A stretch of 64,000 bases of DNA from Desulfovibrio sp. JY (GCA_021730285.1 CP082962.1:2418001-2482000), one strand, 5' to 3'; counted from the stretch's first letter, positions 36,685 through 44,892 are shown. Notes: a model not told the origin generated them from the letters alone. Translations and numbers: made by a program.

Positions 36685-37079
36685 AGGGAATCCTCCTCGA
36701 AGGGCAACGGCGTGCGCGAGATCAGTTTTTTTTCGCGCGCGATTTTGATGCCTTCCTTGAGGATTTCCACTTCCATCGTCTTCTTGCCCAGGAGTCGTTC
36801 CAACTCCCGGACCCGCTTCTTGAGCGCGCGATTCTCAGAGGCGCTGACCACCTCTTCGTCTGCCTGAACCGCGACCTTGCCGCCCTCGCTCATGAGTTTC
36901 CTCCAGCGGAAGAGGAGACTTGGCGCAACGCCATATTGGCGGGCCACGTAGGAAACGCTCATCCCTGGCCGGGACGACTCCTCCACGATCCGCAGTTTTT
37001 CCGCCAACGGCCAACGACGGCGCTCGACCATGTTGACCACCTCGACCGTGGGAATCTCGTTAGCACTCTGTCTGGACAT
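36681..37079 (-). CDS. IS3-family transposase OrfA (IS2 group)
   Basis: About 132 residues from the ATG at 37079 (MSRQSANEIPT). The helix-turn-helix binds the element's ends: WPLAEKLRIVEESSRPGMSV, then SYVARQYGVAPSLLFRWRKL. A leucine-zipper-like stretch follows (ALKKRVRELERLLGKKTMEV). An open frame extends 9 codons upstream into the terminal repeat. Confidence 0.9.
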   Translation of the reverse strand: MSRQSANEIPTVEVVNMVERRRWPLAEKLRIVEESSRPGMSVSYVARQYGVAPSLLFRWRKLMSEGGKVAVQADEEVVSASENRALKKRVRELERLLGKKTMEVEILKEGIKIAREKKLISRTPLPFEEDSL

Positions 37080-37159
37080 ACCTCTAGACCTATCTCCTAG
37101 GTTCAAGAGGGTGTCCGGTCCAAATGGGGGCTACTCCAGATATACAGGAGGATATTGCC

Positions 37160-37552
37160 ATGCCAGAAAAAGTGAACCCTGTTTTTTTCGCGGACTGCGC
37201 GGCGCGGTCATTCTTCGACCAAGTTGCAAACAAATGGTCTGTGATGATTTTGACTATCCTAGAAGAGAAGCCGGCTCGATTTAACGAGTTCATGCGCAGG
37301 CTTGAGGGCATTACGCATAAGGCGTTGACGCAGGCATTGAGGCGACTGGAAAGAAATGGGTTGATTATGCGCAGGGTGATTGCAACTTCTCCTGTCGCCG
37401 TCGAGTATTCAATCACCGAGCTTGGCATAACGCTGCAGATACCTTTAGAAGCTGTCTACACTTGGGCGATAAAGCACCTTGCCCAAATTGAAGAAGCACG
37501 TAAGCACTATGACATTAAAGTGGAACATCACGCAGTGTCTGGCGGCCGGTGA
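37160..37552 (+). CDS. HxlR-family transcriptional regulator
   Basis: 130 residues. The winged helix starts at NKWSVMILTILEEKPARFNEF and has ITHKALTQALRRLERNGLI and the wing ATSPVAVEYSI. A Cys near the N-terminus (FADCAARSF) is at the position used for redox or aldehyde sensing in relatives. GGAGG precedes the ATG at 37160, only 22 bp beyond the IS2-like element. Before the insertion it was probably divergent from the Tat hydrolase and regulated it. Confidence 0.88.
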   Translation: MPEKVNPVFFADCAARSFFDQVANKWSVMILTILEEKPARFNEFMRRLEGITHKALTQALRRLERNGLIMRRVIATSPVAVEYSITELGITLQIPLEAVYTWAIKHLAQIEEARKHYDIKVEHHAVSGGR

Positions 37553-37565
37553 AATCTTACGTTGG

Positions 37566-38140
37566 GAGTATACTGCGATTTCCTGAGCTTTTGGCCCAGG
37601 GGGAGTCCAATAGGGGAGCTTTAAGAAAACGTCCCAGGAGGAGCCCGGTAGAGAGCAGGAGAGGAGTGCCCGAGGGAAAAGCCCAAGCCCAAATTCCCCC
37701 GGGGGAGGAGCTTCAGCTGCTTACTTGGGTAACGTATTGAGATTCTAGCTAGTTCTGGAGTGCAGGAAGCTGCATCTCCTGATTTTCAGCAGATGGGGCA
37801 GTGAAATTGGTCTGCTCAGAGCAGAATCAGCTATACAAGGGCTAGTTTGCTTTTTCCCTTGAATCTCGCTGAAGTAGCTCGATTTTGGTGGAATCATCGA
37901 GAAAAAGTCGCATCCGGTCGCAGAGTCCTGCGAATTTTCAGTTCCAATCAGTGCCAATACGCCGGAAACAGCCCCATCACCGGTCCTGGGAGAGGGTAGG
38001 GCAGACATAGTGACGTATCTAGCTGTAATTCCGACTATTTCAAATACGCGTTTTTTCGCGTTTTTGACTCAGCAGTATTTTCCCCTTTTCGAAGGAATTG
38101 CATCTTTTGCCGTTAAAAATGATTAATCAGCTTTCACACG
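37566..38140 (+). repeat. R repeat, long copy R1
   Basis: Non-coding. The second 460 bp (about 37670-38130) line up almost end to end with 63220-63680. The GC-rich first 130 bp line up with 60868-61008. It includes the palindromes TGCAGGAAGCTGCA (37761-37774) and CGCAG-AGTC-CTGCG (37919-37932) and the tail ACGCGTTTTTTCGCG. It ends just before the promoter of the HTH gene at 38218. Frames running through it have no ribosome sites and are not conserved between copies. Confidence 0.85.
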
Positions 38141-38147
38141 GCTTCTG

Positions 38148-38175
38148 TTGACATCCTTTGTTTTTGCTATACGCT
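38148..38175 (+). promoter_or_regulatory. Promoter of HTH copy 2
   Basis: TTGACA (38148-38153), a 16-base spacer and TACGCT (38170-38175), placed like the promoter of the paralogue at 15019. GAAGGAG lies before the start codon. Confidence 0.5.
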
Positions 38176-38217
38176 CAAATCTGAAACTACGACATAAAAA
38201 ACGAAGGAGACTCACCC

Positions 38218-38535
38218 ATGCCTATCGCATCTAAATTCGACGCGATGAAACTTCGCACGATGATCACCGAAGGAAAGACCGCTCAACAAATTATGGATGT
38301 CTTCGATATTCCCAAAACCACCCTGAAAAATCATCTCACGAAACTTATGACGCTTGATGAGAAGTTCTACAAGATCGAAGGGATGGATGCTCGTGTGGCA
38401 TCTGGAAGCGTGAAGTTCTCTGGTACTGGTCTCCGTCTGTCCCCGACGCTCCTGGCCAACTACGGCTTCAAGCAGGGCGACGAGTTCAAGGTCTCCTGCA
38501 TGGAAGAGGGGAGAATTGTTCTGGAGAAGAAGTAG
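38218..38535 (+). CDS. Small HTH/beta-hairpin protein (copy 2)
   Basis: 105 residues, identical to the protein at 15088 at 97 positions. N-terminal helix-turn-helix (ITEGKTAQQIMDVFDIPKTT) and a C-terminal hairpin-like stretch (LRLSPTLLANYGFKQGDEF). The differences are mostly conservative, suggesting both copies are under selection. An R repeat and promoter stand immediately upstream, and the conserved hairpin downstream, the same order as for copy 1. It may regulate the accessory genes or bind the repeated DNA itself; neither is shown. Confidence 0.75.
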   Translation: MPIASKFDAMKLRTMITEGKTAQQIMDVFDIPKTTLKNHLTKLMTLDEKFYKIEGMDARVASGSVKFSGTGLRLSPTLLANYGFKQGDEFKVSCMEEGRIVLEKK

Positions 38536-38563
38536 CTAGAATTTCAGATAGTTCTGTGAAATG

Positions 38564-38600
38564 GCCTACGTCGTCCAGAAAAATTGGTTGGCGTGGGTCT
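38564..38600 (+). terminator. Conserved hairpin downstream of HTH copy 2
   Basis: GCCTACG pairs, with G-T wobbles, with CGTGGGT, followed by CTTTATTTG. Nearly the same sequence as at 15434, including the loop start TCGTCCAG. Confidence 0.55.
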
Positions 38601-38749
38601 TTATTTGTTTGCGGGAAGAGTATATGATAGCAAATATTACAAATATGTAAAGATTGATTGCCCTGTAGGTTGGCGTGCTCTTGACGTGAGGATGCTATTC
38701 TAATTCTGTAACCATGACAAGAGCAAACACTTTCGGGTTCGGTCTATAA

Positions 38750-39226
38750 ATGAGTTACGAATCATCAGCGTTGGTTAGTTCAGTGGAATGTTTAAAGTGC
38801 GGGAAATGTTGTTCCTGCTTAACGTTTTGGTATAGCTCTGCCGAAGGTATGGATAAGCGGATTGAGTTTCTTGATAGCGAAATCGTAACGTATTATAAAA
38901 CAAATATTTTCATAAAAGAGGTCGAACAGCTTATAGTTAAGATTAATATTCCGTGTAAATATTACCATGATAATGATGCCGGTGCTAAGCATTGTATTAT
39001 ATGGGAATCGCCAAAGCGTCCACTAATGTGTCGAGTTTACCCTTCGAATCAATTTATAGATTATATTAACAAGCAACTTTTTGTTAATAAATCCTACATC
39101 GAAAAGGCAAAGATTGTTTTGTCACAAATTTGTCCAGCAGTAGAATGCTTGACTACTGACGATATACTAGCTGAGCAACGTCGCGTTAAAGAAAAGTGGG
39201 ATTTGAATAGCTTTAAGAGGGATTGA
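38750..39226 (+). CDS. YkgJ-type CxxCxxCC metal-cluster protein
   Basis: 158 residues, cytoplasmic. The N-terminal CLKCGKCCSCLTFW is the CxxCxxCC signature of the YkgJ/zinc-or-iron-chelating family. A further Cys set is in KHCIIWESPKRPLMCRVYP, the usual partner motif. The family is thought to hold an Fe-S cluster or metal and has been linked to protein modification, but the reaction is unknown. AT-rich. The stop codon touches the start of the next membrane-protein gene, indicating an operon with the following two genes. Confidence 0.78.
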   Translation: MSYESSALVSSVECLKCGKCCSCLTFWYSSAEGMDKRIEFLDSEIVTYYKTNIFIKEVEQLIVKINIPCKYYHDNDAGAKHCIIWESPKRPLMCRVYPSNQFIDYINKQLFVNKSYIEKAKIVLSQICPAVECLTTDDILAEQRRVKEKWDLNSFKRD

Positions 39227-39228
39227 TA

Positions 39229-40272
39229 ATGTTAAGCTCTGTCGTCGTTTTTGTCAAGGGATTCCGATATGCCATAAAGGTTTATCGGTCAATATTTTAC
39301 TCGTATTTAATTTTAGTCTTCGGCTTTATTTTATGCAATACTTTGTTAAAAGATAAATTTGAACAATTATGCACTGCATTGTTTACTCATGAATTCATTC
39401 CGTCTGTCAATGCGTCTTTTATCGAAGAATTTATTTTTTTTGGAACAATTGGGCTTGTTACGATCTACGTCACGACAAAAAAACCTGAGGATGAAGAGCT
39501 CCGTAATCGTATTCGATCTGTGACAAATGCTAACTCTATTAGCGATAATGCTAAATCTTATTTCGAGAATAAATCCAGAGAGATCCTTGCCTATAATAAA
39601 CAGACGATAGTAACTGTTAGACTCAAAGAGTTTCGAGAAGATGAAAAGGCTATCCGTGTGTCTATAGATTTTGACAATACTATTTCGAATATGTGTAAAG
39701 ATGTGCCTTATACAAACTTTTCCTCAACAGCTATAGTAAAACCAGCGTTAAAAGTTGATAATTCATGGGGACATGTCACACTCCTCACGATTGAAGATAA
39801 GAAAAACAGTTCACAGAAACAAGTTGTCGTTGAAGGGGATGTTGTCCTTTTGGAAGAGGAAGGTTATTATTGGTCCAATAATTTTCAGATAGCAGCAGAT
39901 AGTGAAGCTAGGTTTAGACTCTGCTACGAGTTTTGGACTGAAATACAAGAGGATGAAAGCGCCATAGCCGTTGATAAGAATTGGATATTTACTGTGGTCT
40001 CTCGGTATACTGACAATTTTACATATAATATTGTAAATAAGATTGATAAATTTGAAAATATTGCGTGCGTAATAAGTTATCCTACCCATAAAAATGATGA
40101 ATCTCCTAAATTTGCAAAACGTGATGTTGCAATTTCATTTAATGAAACACAGAATATCGTAAATGAGATATCTCTCTATCCTCAAGATAGATTCAAAATA
40201 TTTATTAAATTTCCGTTGAAAACATCTCAACCTTTGAACGTACTCCAAGGAGAAGAAGATGAGCAAGCCTAA
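39229..40272 (+). CDS. Membrane-anchored protein of unknown family
   Basis: About 347 residues. Two hydrophobic segments near the N-terminus (SYLILVFGFILCNTLL and FIFFGTIGLVTIYVTT) are followed by a large soluble part, probably cytoplasmic, rich in beta strands. I recognise no domain. The ATG at 39229 is preferred; a TTG at 39223 overlaps the previous stop. The end overlaps the poly-glycine peptide gene by 14 bases, so all three genes from 38750 look translationally coupled. Confidence 0.65.
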   Translation: MLSSVVVFVKGFRYAIKVYRSIFYSYLILVFGFILCNTLLKDKFEQLCTALFTHEFIPSVNASFIEEFIFFGTIGLVTIYVTTKKPEDEELRNRIRSVTNANSISDNAKSYFENKSREILAYNKQTIVTVRLKEFREDEKAIRVSIDFDNTISNMCKDVPYTNFSSTAIVKPALKVDNSWGHVTLLTIEDKKNSSQKQVVVEGDVVLLEEEGYYWSNNFQIAADSEARFRLCYEFWTEIQEDESAIAVDKNWIFTVVSRYTDNFTYNIVNKIDKFENIACVISYPTHKNDESPKFAKRDVAISFNETQNIVNEISLYPQDRFKIFIKFPLKTSQPLNVLQGEEDEQA

Positions 40273-40477
40273 ATTTTCTTTCTTTGCTGCTGATTGTAGT
40301 CGCATCGGTGGTGGCGGCGGTGGCGGTGGCGGTGGCGGCGGTGGCGGTGGCGGCGAGGATGGAAGTGGCAAGGGGGATAAAAAGCAACATAACTTTCTGA
40401 ACCATGCAGCTATATATAAATTGGGCGGCGGTGGTGGCGGTGGTGGCGGTGGTGGCGGTGGTGGCCGCACTATTTAA
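40259..40477 (+). CDS. Poly-glycine peptide
   Basis: 72 residues: a leader MSKPKFSFFAADCSRI, 16 consecutive Gly (17-32), a charged linker with HNFLNHAAIYKL, 14 Gly (56-69) and the end RTI. AAGGAG lies just before the ATG, inside the end of the upstream gene, so it is translationally coupled. The short leader with one Cys plus long Gly tracts recalls ribosomally made modified peptides, but no radical SAM or other modifying enzyme is adjacent except the Cys-cluster protein two genes upstream. The DNA of the tracts is a GGT/GGC triplet repeat, so length can vary without frameshift. The antisense poly-proline frame is a shadow. Confidence 0.65.
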   Translation: MSKPKFSFFAADCSRIGGGGGGGGGGGGGGGGEDGSGKGDKKQHNFLNHAAIYKLGGGGGGGGGGGGGGRTI

Positions 40478-40538
40478 GGCAAAAAAACTGTTAGTTATTT
40501 TGTATGTTTTAAATTTTGGCTATGTACCATGAATGGAT

Positions 40539-40571
40539 GCCCACGCCTCCGGAGAAAAGGGTGGCGTGGGC
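40539..40571 (+). terminator. Hairpin after the poly-glycine gene
   Basis: GCCCACGCC (40539-40547) pairs perfectly with GGCGTGGGC (40563-40571). Same family as the hairpins at 15434, 38564 and 62366. Confidence 0.65.
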
Positions 40572-40679
40572 TGTTGATTGGATGGAACTACCCGAAAAAC
40601 TAATTTTCTAATAGGTCAAATTTGAAGCTATAGTGCATCAATTATAATCAAATGTGACATAGGCTTGCAATAATGGATT

Positions 40680-40870
40680 AAATCTTATGATTATTTTAGT
40701 GCAGCTTCCTGAATCGCCATGTGCTCCCTCTTAAGATTTCATGATAATATATTGAAATAATTAATTATAAATCAAATGCTCTTCCCCCCAACGCCCGTTT
40801 CTCCTCCCCCCGTGAAAAAAAACCAACAAACCCCTTGACCTCCCCAGCCCAAATCCGTACTTACCCCGAG
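40680..40870 (+). repeat. Decayed R-related sequence
   Basis: TGCAGCTTCCTGAA (40700-40713) is one half-site short of the R palindrome. TGAAATAATTAA and AACGCCCGTTTCTCCT..CCCGTGAAAAAA match the sequence just before copy R3 (63092-63165). No gene is seen in 40572-41412 apart from the tRNA fragment and terminator repeat. Confidence 0.5.
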
Positions 40871-40990
40871 CCAACGACGCGCCAACGAAGCCAACGGTTT
40901 TGGCCCCCAACTTTTTCTTGGGAACGAAAGATTTGGGGTTGACTTCGGGACGAGTTTGGGGTATTTAGCCTGTTCCCTGATTCTGTTTAT

Positions 40991-41027
40991 AGGACCGTAG
41001 CTCAGGGGGAGAGCGCTTGCTTGACAC
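40991..41027 (+). pseudogene. Truncated tRNA-Val (GAC anticodon) fragment
   Basis: Acceptor strand AGGACCG, TA, D-arm GCTC-AGGGGGA-GAGC, G, anticodon stem CTTGC and loop TTGACAC (anticodon GAC) are in perfect register for a tRNA. The 3' half is missing: the anticodon stem is not closed in place and no T-loop GTTCRA is found. This is the 5' half of a tRNA-Val gene, as left by integration or deletion events at tRNA genes. Confidence 0.7.
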
Positions 41028-41082
41028 ACCACAAGCGTGATTTAACCCCCTAAAATCCTTCCAAAAGCCCCTGTGAAAAAGT

Positions 41083-41190
41083 GATCTCGTTGGCGGAGAG
41101 CCAACGGGATCTTCTTCTTTTATTCAGCCTGGAATTCGTACTTTGGTCAGTCGTTGGCGTGAGATGCCAACTGGGGCTGGTTGCCAAAAT
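41083..41190 (+). repeat. Terminator-bearing direct repeat, right copy
   Basis: GATCTCGTTGGC pairs with GCCAACGGGATC, followed by TTCTTCTTTTA, 56 bp beyond the tRNA fragment. The next 75 bp (GCCTGGAATTCGTACTTTGG, GTCGTTGGCGTGAG..CCAACTGGGGCTGG) match those at 33516-33585. Probably the original transcription terminator of the tRNA locus. Confidence 0.7.
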
Positions 41191-41412
41191 CGCTTTCATA
41201 TCTGCATAGACCCACTGATTTTGCGTAGTTTTTTATTTAAAAAGGATTGGTAACCATTGCGACGGAGTCGTTTATTTGCATTTATGCCAAACTTTCTTCG
41301 GTAAATCTGTAGGAACACTCGCTTTGCTCCTCCCCTCCCCACTCAAATAAGGGCAAAACAAAACCAATTATATCAAACTATTCTGAAAGGCTAGATATTA
41401 TAATTTCGAAAG

Positions 41413-42552
41413 CTAGTTTGAACATTTATTGTTTGATTTTAAAATGGTGTTTCGCGGAGCCAATAAATACATTCCATATGTGAAACAACCTGCTGGTGAT
41501 AGTATTATGAATTTTTTTGAATTAATTGTATTACCGTAGACGGTTGAATAAAACAACGGTAAAATAACGACTGAAGAACGTGAAGCCATGCCGGCTATCG
41601 ATGAATAGAAATATAATTCCTCACCAGAGTTTTCATAATAGGGTCGTTCCCAGTTTGGGTAGGGGAATTCACGTATGTCTTTCCACTCCTTTCCAACTAT
41701 AGAGAACCAATTGTGCGCTAAATGCAGTTCTTTTTCATAATCATAGATCATTTTAAGTAATGCTTTATTTGTTTGTCGTTTAAATTTTCCGTCAATCTTT
41801 GAGCAATAATATCCTTTATTGATAAGTAGTGCCTGGATGTCTTTAATAGTTAGTCCTTTCAATTTAGCCATAAAATTATAGATGGCCTCAAGGAATTTTT
41901 TTGAGTACATTGGTGCTTGTTTGTTTAATGATTTAATTGATATTAAATTATTGTATATTCCTCTTAGTATAGCGTCGCTGTTTTTGTTTGCTGCTATATA
42001 GATGATTCCAATCTGGGCCATAGTGAAGAAATCATCAGTCGGATAATATTGTTTTTTAATTAGATTGTCATATCGGTAGTTGAAAGTGTTAAAGTATGGG
42101 GTAAAGTATTGGATAAAATGATCAAGAGAAATTTTGGTGTCAAGTCGCCATATCCCGTCGGTTTTAGTTTTGTATCCAAATTTTTTCAATAAAATCTGTA
42201 TCCTTTTTATAGAATCAAGTGGACGACCAAGCAAAAAAGATAGTGTTATATCATCAAACACCCCAGTTTGATATACAGGTGCCGAACATTGGAACTTTCT
42301 TAATAGATTGATATCTTCCCCTTGGGTCTTGCATTCATCGCTATGGTTGTGAAGATATTCGGTCATTTGTTTATCTACAATAGAAATAATGTTACGAGGG
42401 AGATTGGTACACTGGTTGGTCTCACTGTGCAGCTCAGTATCGCTACGCATACAAAGAGTGTCGTCGGCAAAAGGTATATATCCACTATCACAGTAAGCCT
42501 TGTTGTTAAATAAAAATATAAATGCCGTTATAAATATGCAATATCGAAACAT
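41413..42552 (-). CDS. Secreted protein with two peptidoglycan-binding-like repeats
   Basis: 379 residues. A signal peptide (MFRYCIFITAFIFLFNNKAYC) leads into a Cys-containing region. Two segments resemble PG_binding_1 units: IQILLKKFGYKTKTDGIWRL near residue 120 and IQALLINKGYYCSKIDGKFK near residue 240, both with the GY..xxDG core. The C-terminal 100 residues are unassigned and contain a short hydrophobic stretch. Last gene of a four-gene minus-strand operon of envelope proteins. Very AT-rich. Could bind cell wall; no enzymatic motif seen. Confidence 0.65.
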   Translation of the reverse strand: MFRYCIFITAFIFLFNNKAYCDSGYIPFADDTLCMRSDTELHSETNQCTNLPRNIISIVDKQMTEYLHNHSDECKTQGEDINLLRKFQCSAPVYQTGVFDDITLSFLLGRPLDSIKRIQILLKKFGYKTKTDGIWRLDTKISLDHFIQYFTPYFNTFNYRYDNLIKKQYYPTDDFFTMAQIGIIYIAANKNSDAILRGIYNNLISIKSLNKQAPMYSKKFLEAIYNFMAKLKGLTIKDIQALLINKGYYCSKIDGKFKRQTNKALLKMIYDYEKELHLAHNWFSIVGKEWKDIREFPYPNWERPYYENSGEELYFYSSIAGMASRSSVVILPLFYSTVYGNTINSKKFIILSPAGCFTYGMYLLAPRNTILKSNNKCSN

Positions 42553-42652
42553 TATGCCCTCCTGATGTATAGAAAATATTTCGACAAAAACTTAGTATTG
42601 TAACTTCGTGTTTTTATTTATATTTATCAGAGTTATAAATAAATATTATGCG

Positions 42653-43759
42653 TTATTCTGACTCGCAGAGCCCGGAAAATAAGTTAAGACCGGCTGTGTT
42701 TTGTTTGTAAAGTTTATAGTATTTATTGTTGCAAAAAAAATTTATTGACTGATGTAGATTTTGAGGTCCACTAAATGTTGCAAAAGCTACATACTCGTAT
42801 GCTTTCTGTGAAAATGGATTTGCTTCAATTGCGAGGTTTGTTTCGTTTTCGGTGTTTTTTTTATTTAAACGTGATTTCGCTGCTATCAAATAAAGCATTG
42901 CATCTTGTCGCATGGAATTGCCATCAGTTTGCTCATCTATAAACTTGCTCATGTATTTAGTGCATTGTTCGAAATCGCCTCTAAAGTAGCTGATTAAACC
43001 GGAAATAAAATAAATAACTTTGTCGTCAAATCGAGATATATCTTCAATATTTATGAATCCAATAACACTTTTTGTCTTCACCTTCATCCAATTTCCACTT
43101 CGACTTATAAAACGATATGGTGGTTCAAGTTTGCCAACCATGACAGTTTTTGTTTCTGAATAAATTGGCGTTTCCCATAATTTTTCGTAGTGTTTAAGCA
43201 TATCGTTCGATATAAAAATCAATGGTAATGAGTAGTATCTATTCGGAAGGCCGATGCATATTTTTTCTAAAGCAGTTTTTTTATAAATTTTGATGCACCA
43301 ATCTTCACGGTGTTGATTTCTGTAGTCGCTGAAATTGCCATCTTTCAGTTTCGCAAAAAACGGTATGGCTAAATAAGATTGCAGTATAACTCCATCTTTA
43401 AATTTGTAGAATGAACCATAGAGGACAAATTGGTAAAGATTTCTAGGATTTTGAGCCACCTCTATGGCGCCTGCTAAGTCATTTATACATGGCTCTTCGT
43501 AGTTTGGTTTGATCCTGCCGTGACCAAATTCGTTTACTTTTTCCGTCTTTTGTTTTTGAAAACTAGAAAGTATCTTGAGTTGTAATATGGTGGCGATTTT
43601 ATTTGAAAGTATCTTTGCCGTCTCTTTTGGCAAGTCGTTTTTAGGAGAAAATCTATCGATAAATAAAGTTATTTCATCGTTGTAGCACCAGGCATGATTT
43701 ACTGATTGGTGTAATGCCAAAAGGAACAATGATAAAAACAATATTATTTTACATAGCAT
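42653..43759 (-). CDS. Secreted SH3-like/TPR-like protein
   Basis: 368 residues with a signal peptide (MLCKIILFLSLFLLALHQSV). The N-terminal 190 residues are unassigned. About 200-240 looks like a bacterial SH3 domain (IYSETKTVMVGKLEPPYRF, then GNWMKVKTKSVIGFINIEDI). The C-terminal 120 residues are helical with TPR-like spacing (GLISYFRGDFEQCTKYMSKF). Predicted to bind peptidoglycan or another periplasmic partner. Third gene of the operon, 6 bp after the previous one. I know no named family for the whole protein. Confidence 0.65.
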   Translation of the reverse strand: MLCKIILFLSLFLLALHQSVNHAWCYNDEITLFIDRFSPKNDLPKETAKILSNKIATILQLKILSSFQKQKTEKVNEFGHGRIKPNYEEPCINDLAGAIEVAQNPRNLYQFVLYGSFYKFKDGVILQSYLAIPFFAKLKDGNFSDYRNQHREDWCIKIYKKTALEKICIGLPNRYYSLPLIFISNDMLKHYEKLWETPIYSETKTVMVGKLEPPYRFISRSGNWMKVKTKSVIGFINIEDISRFDDKVIYFISGLISYFRGDFEQCTKYMSKFIDEQTDGNSMRQDAMLYLIAAKSRLNKKNTENETNLAIEANPFSQKAYEYVAFATFSGPQNLHQSINFFCNNKYYKLYKQNTAGLNLFSGLCESE

Positions 43760-43765
43760 CTTTGC

Positions 43766-44404
43766 TCATCTCGCTTTTTTCAAGGCGTCATTTATCTTGT
43801 TGACAAGATTAACTAGGTGTTTGTTTTTGCTTTTTAAACGCAATTTGGCATTACATAGATAGTCATAGGAACGTTTGAGAAGATTTTGTTTTATCTCTTG
43901 ATCGTCGGCATCGAGAGATAGCAAATAAGTGGTTAGCGATAGATATGTATATATTGCCCCTGGCGCTGTTTCCCCATTGGAGGGGAAAGTAAACTCCAAT
44001 TTGTGAAAGTTTTCGTAGTTATCTTTGTCTAAATATGTATAGATTTCAGCAATTAAATCGTTTTTAGAAACATTTTTATTTACTATCAATTCTAAGATTG
44101 CTAGTTCTTTAAATTTTTGATTGATATCATTTTGTGATAAGAATAAAGTTGGACTTGTTTCTACGGTTATTTTTAGCGATGTCAGGTATTTGTAAGTTTC
44201 TTTTTGTTCTGTTGTTAAACTTTCTGAAAGATTTATTATCTCATTGCTTATTAATGATAAAACATTCTGTACACTAAGATTGCTTTCATTGCCAATTAGG
44301 TTTAAATAAAATTGAATAGCTGTTTTTTTTGAGCCGCTGTGTGCTTTGACTGGGTAAAGAGCTAGAAATATTAAAAATATAATTATTAATCTATGAATGC
44401 GCAT
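43766..44404 (-). CDS. Secreted helical protein of unknown family
   Basis: 212 residues. An N-terminal signal or anchor (LIIIFLIFLALYPVKAHS) is followed by an all-helical, Asn/Lys/Leu-rich body without motifs I recognise. It starts inside the 3' end of the zinc-ribbon gene (19-bp overlap) and ends 6 bp before the SH3 gene, so it is certainly part of the same transcript. Confidence 0.6.
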   Translation of the reverse strand: MRIHRLIIIFLIFLALYPVKAHSGSKKTAIQFYLNLIGNESNLSVQNVLSLISNEIINLSESLTTEQKETYKYLTSLKITVETSPTLFLSQNDINQKFKELAILELIVNKNVSKNDLIAEIYTYLDKDNYENFHKLEFTFPSNGETAPGAIYTYLSLTTYLLSLDADDQEIKQNLLKRSYDYLCNAKLRLKSKNKHLVNLVNKINDALKKAR

Positions 44405-44892
44405 TCTTGTGTCTCTACTTTTTGTAGTTTAGTGTTTTTGAATGTAATGATATCAATTTTTGCAGTTGGAGTTGTCATGTTGTTGTATGGAGTATTGTTT
44501 TTTTCAGTCTTGCAATTGAAGATTTTTGTAGCTTCTTTTGGAAGCTCGATGGCTGTATCTGTGCAATAAATTTTATTATTGTCTCCAGCAAGAAAAACGT
44601 CGGTAATGATAACATTGTCTGTGCCATCGTTTTTGACAAGGAAAGCTATAGTGCTGTCTTGTTTTTTTTGTGAATAGCATTTAATATTGATGCTTTTTTT
44701 GTAAAAAAAGTTCAAAACAAGTGGAGATGTTGAGACAAATATTGTTATGTATAAAGCTAGGACTGTCGGTATTCCTTGTGTGAAGAACCATAAGCGAAAC
44801 CGCCACCCTTGCCAACTCCCACATTCACTACATTTTTTTGCGTTTGTGGAAATTGGTTTCCCGCAAATATTGCATGTCCTGTTGGTGGACAT
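44386..44892 (-). CDS. Zinc-ribbon membrane protein
   Basis: 168 residues. The N-terminal zinc ribbon CNICGKPISTNAKKCSECG (two CxxC pairs) is followed by one membrane helix (VLALYITIFVSTSPLVLNFF) and a periplasmic beta-rich domain with four Cys. First gene of the four-gene operon. Such zinc-ribbon/single-helix proteins commonly anchor complexes at the membrane; here the other three members are exported, so a trans-envelope complex is possible but unproven. Confidence 0.65.
   Translation of the reverse strand: MSTNRTCNICGKPISTNAKKCSECGSWQGWRFRLWFFTQGIPTVLALYITIFVSTSPLVLNFFYKKSINIKCYSQKKQDSTIAFLVKNDGTDNVIITDVFLAGDNNKIYCTDTAIELPKEATKIFNCKTEKNNTPYNNMTTPTAKIDIITFKNTKLQKVETQECAFID

Larger units (their letters stand above)
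35823..37143 (-). mobile_element. Intact IS2-like insertion (IS3 family) with 5-bp target duplication
   Basis: The element spans 35828-37138 (1311 bp). The ends are inverted repeats starting TGGAGTTGCCCCCGTT and TGGAGTAGCCCCCATT, close to the remembered IS2 end TGGATTTGCCCC. The flanking 5-bp direct repeats GATAT (35823-35827 and 37139-37143) show it transposed here as a unit. It carries both transposase frames. It sits between a Tat hydrolase gene and an HxlR regulator that were probably divergent neighbours sharing a promoter region. Confidence 0.93.

Noticed and set aside
37566-38140. R repeat as a coding sequence
   Set aside because: Frames through R1 and R3 differ and are broken in different places; no ribosome sites; conservation follows the DNA, not a frame.
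40305-40464. Triplet-repeat tracts as a CRISPR array or satellite
   Set aside because: There is no repeat-spacer structure; the period is three bases and in frame with a coding sequence.
40135-40470. Minus-strand frame with long poly-proline runs
   Set aside because: It is the antisense of the GGT/GGC triplet tracts. The plus strand has a ribosome site and coupling to the upstream gene; the minus strand has neither.
40991-41070. Functional tRNA-Val
   Set aside because: The 5' half is perfect, but the anticodon stem does not close in place and there is no T-arm or 3' acceptor strand.
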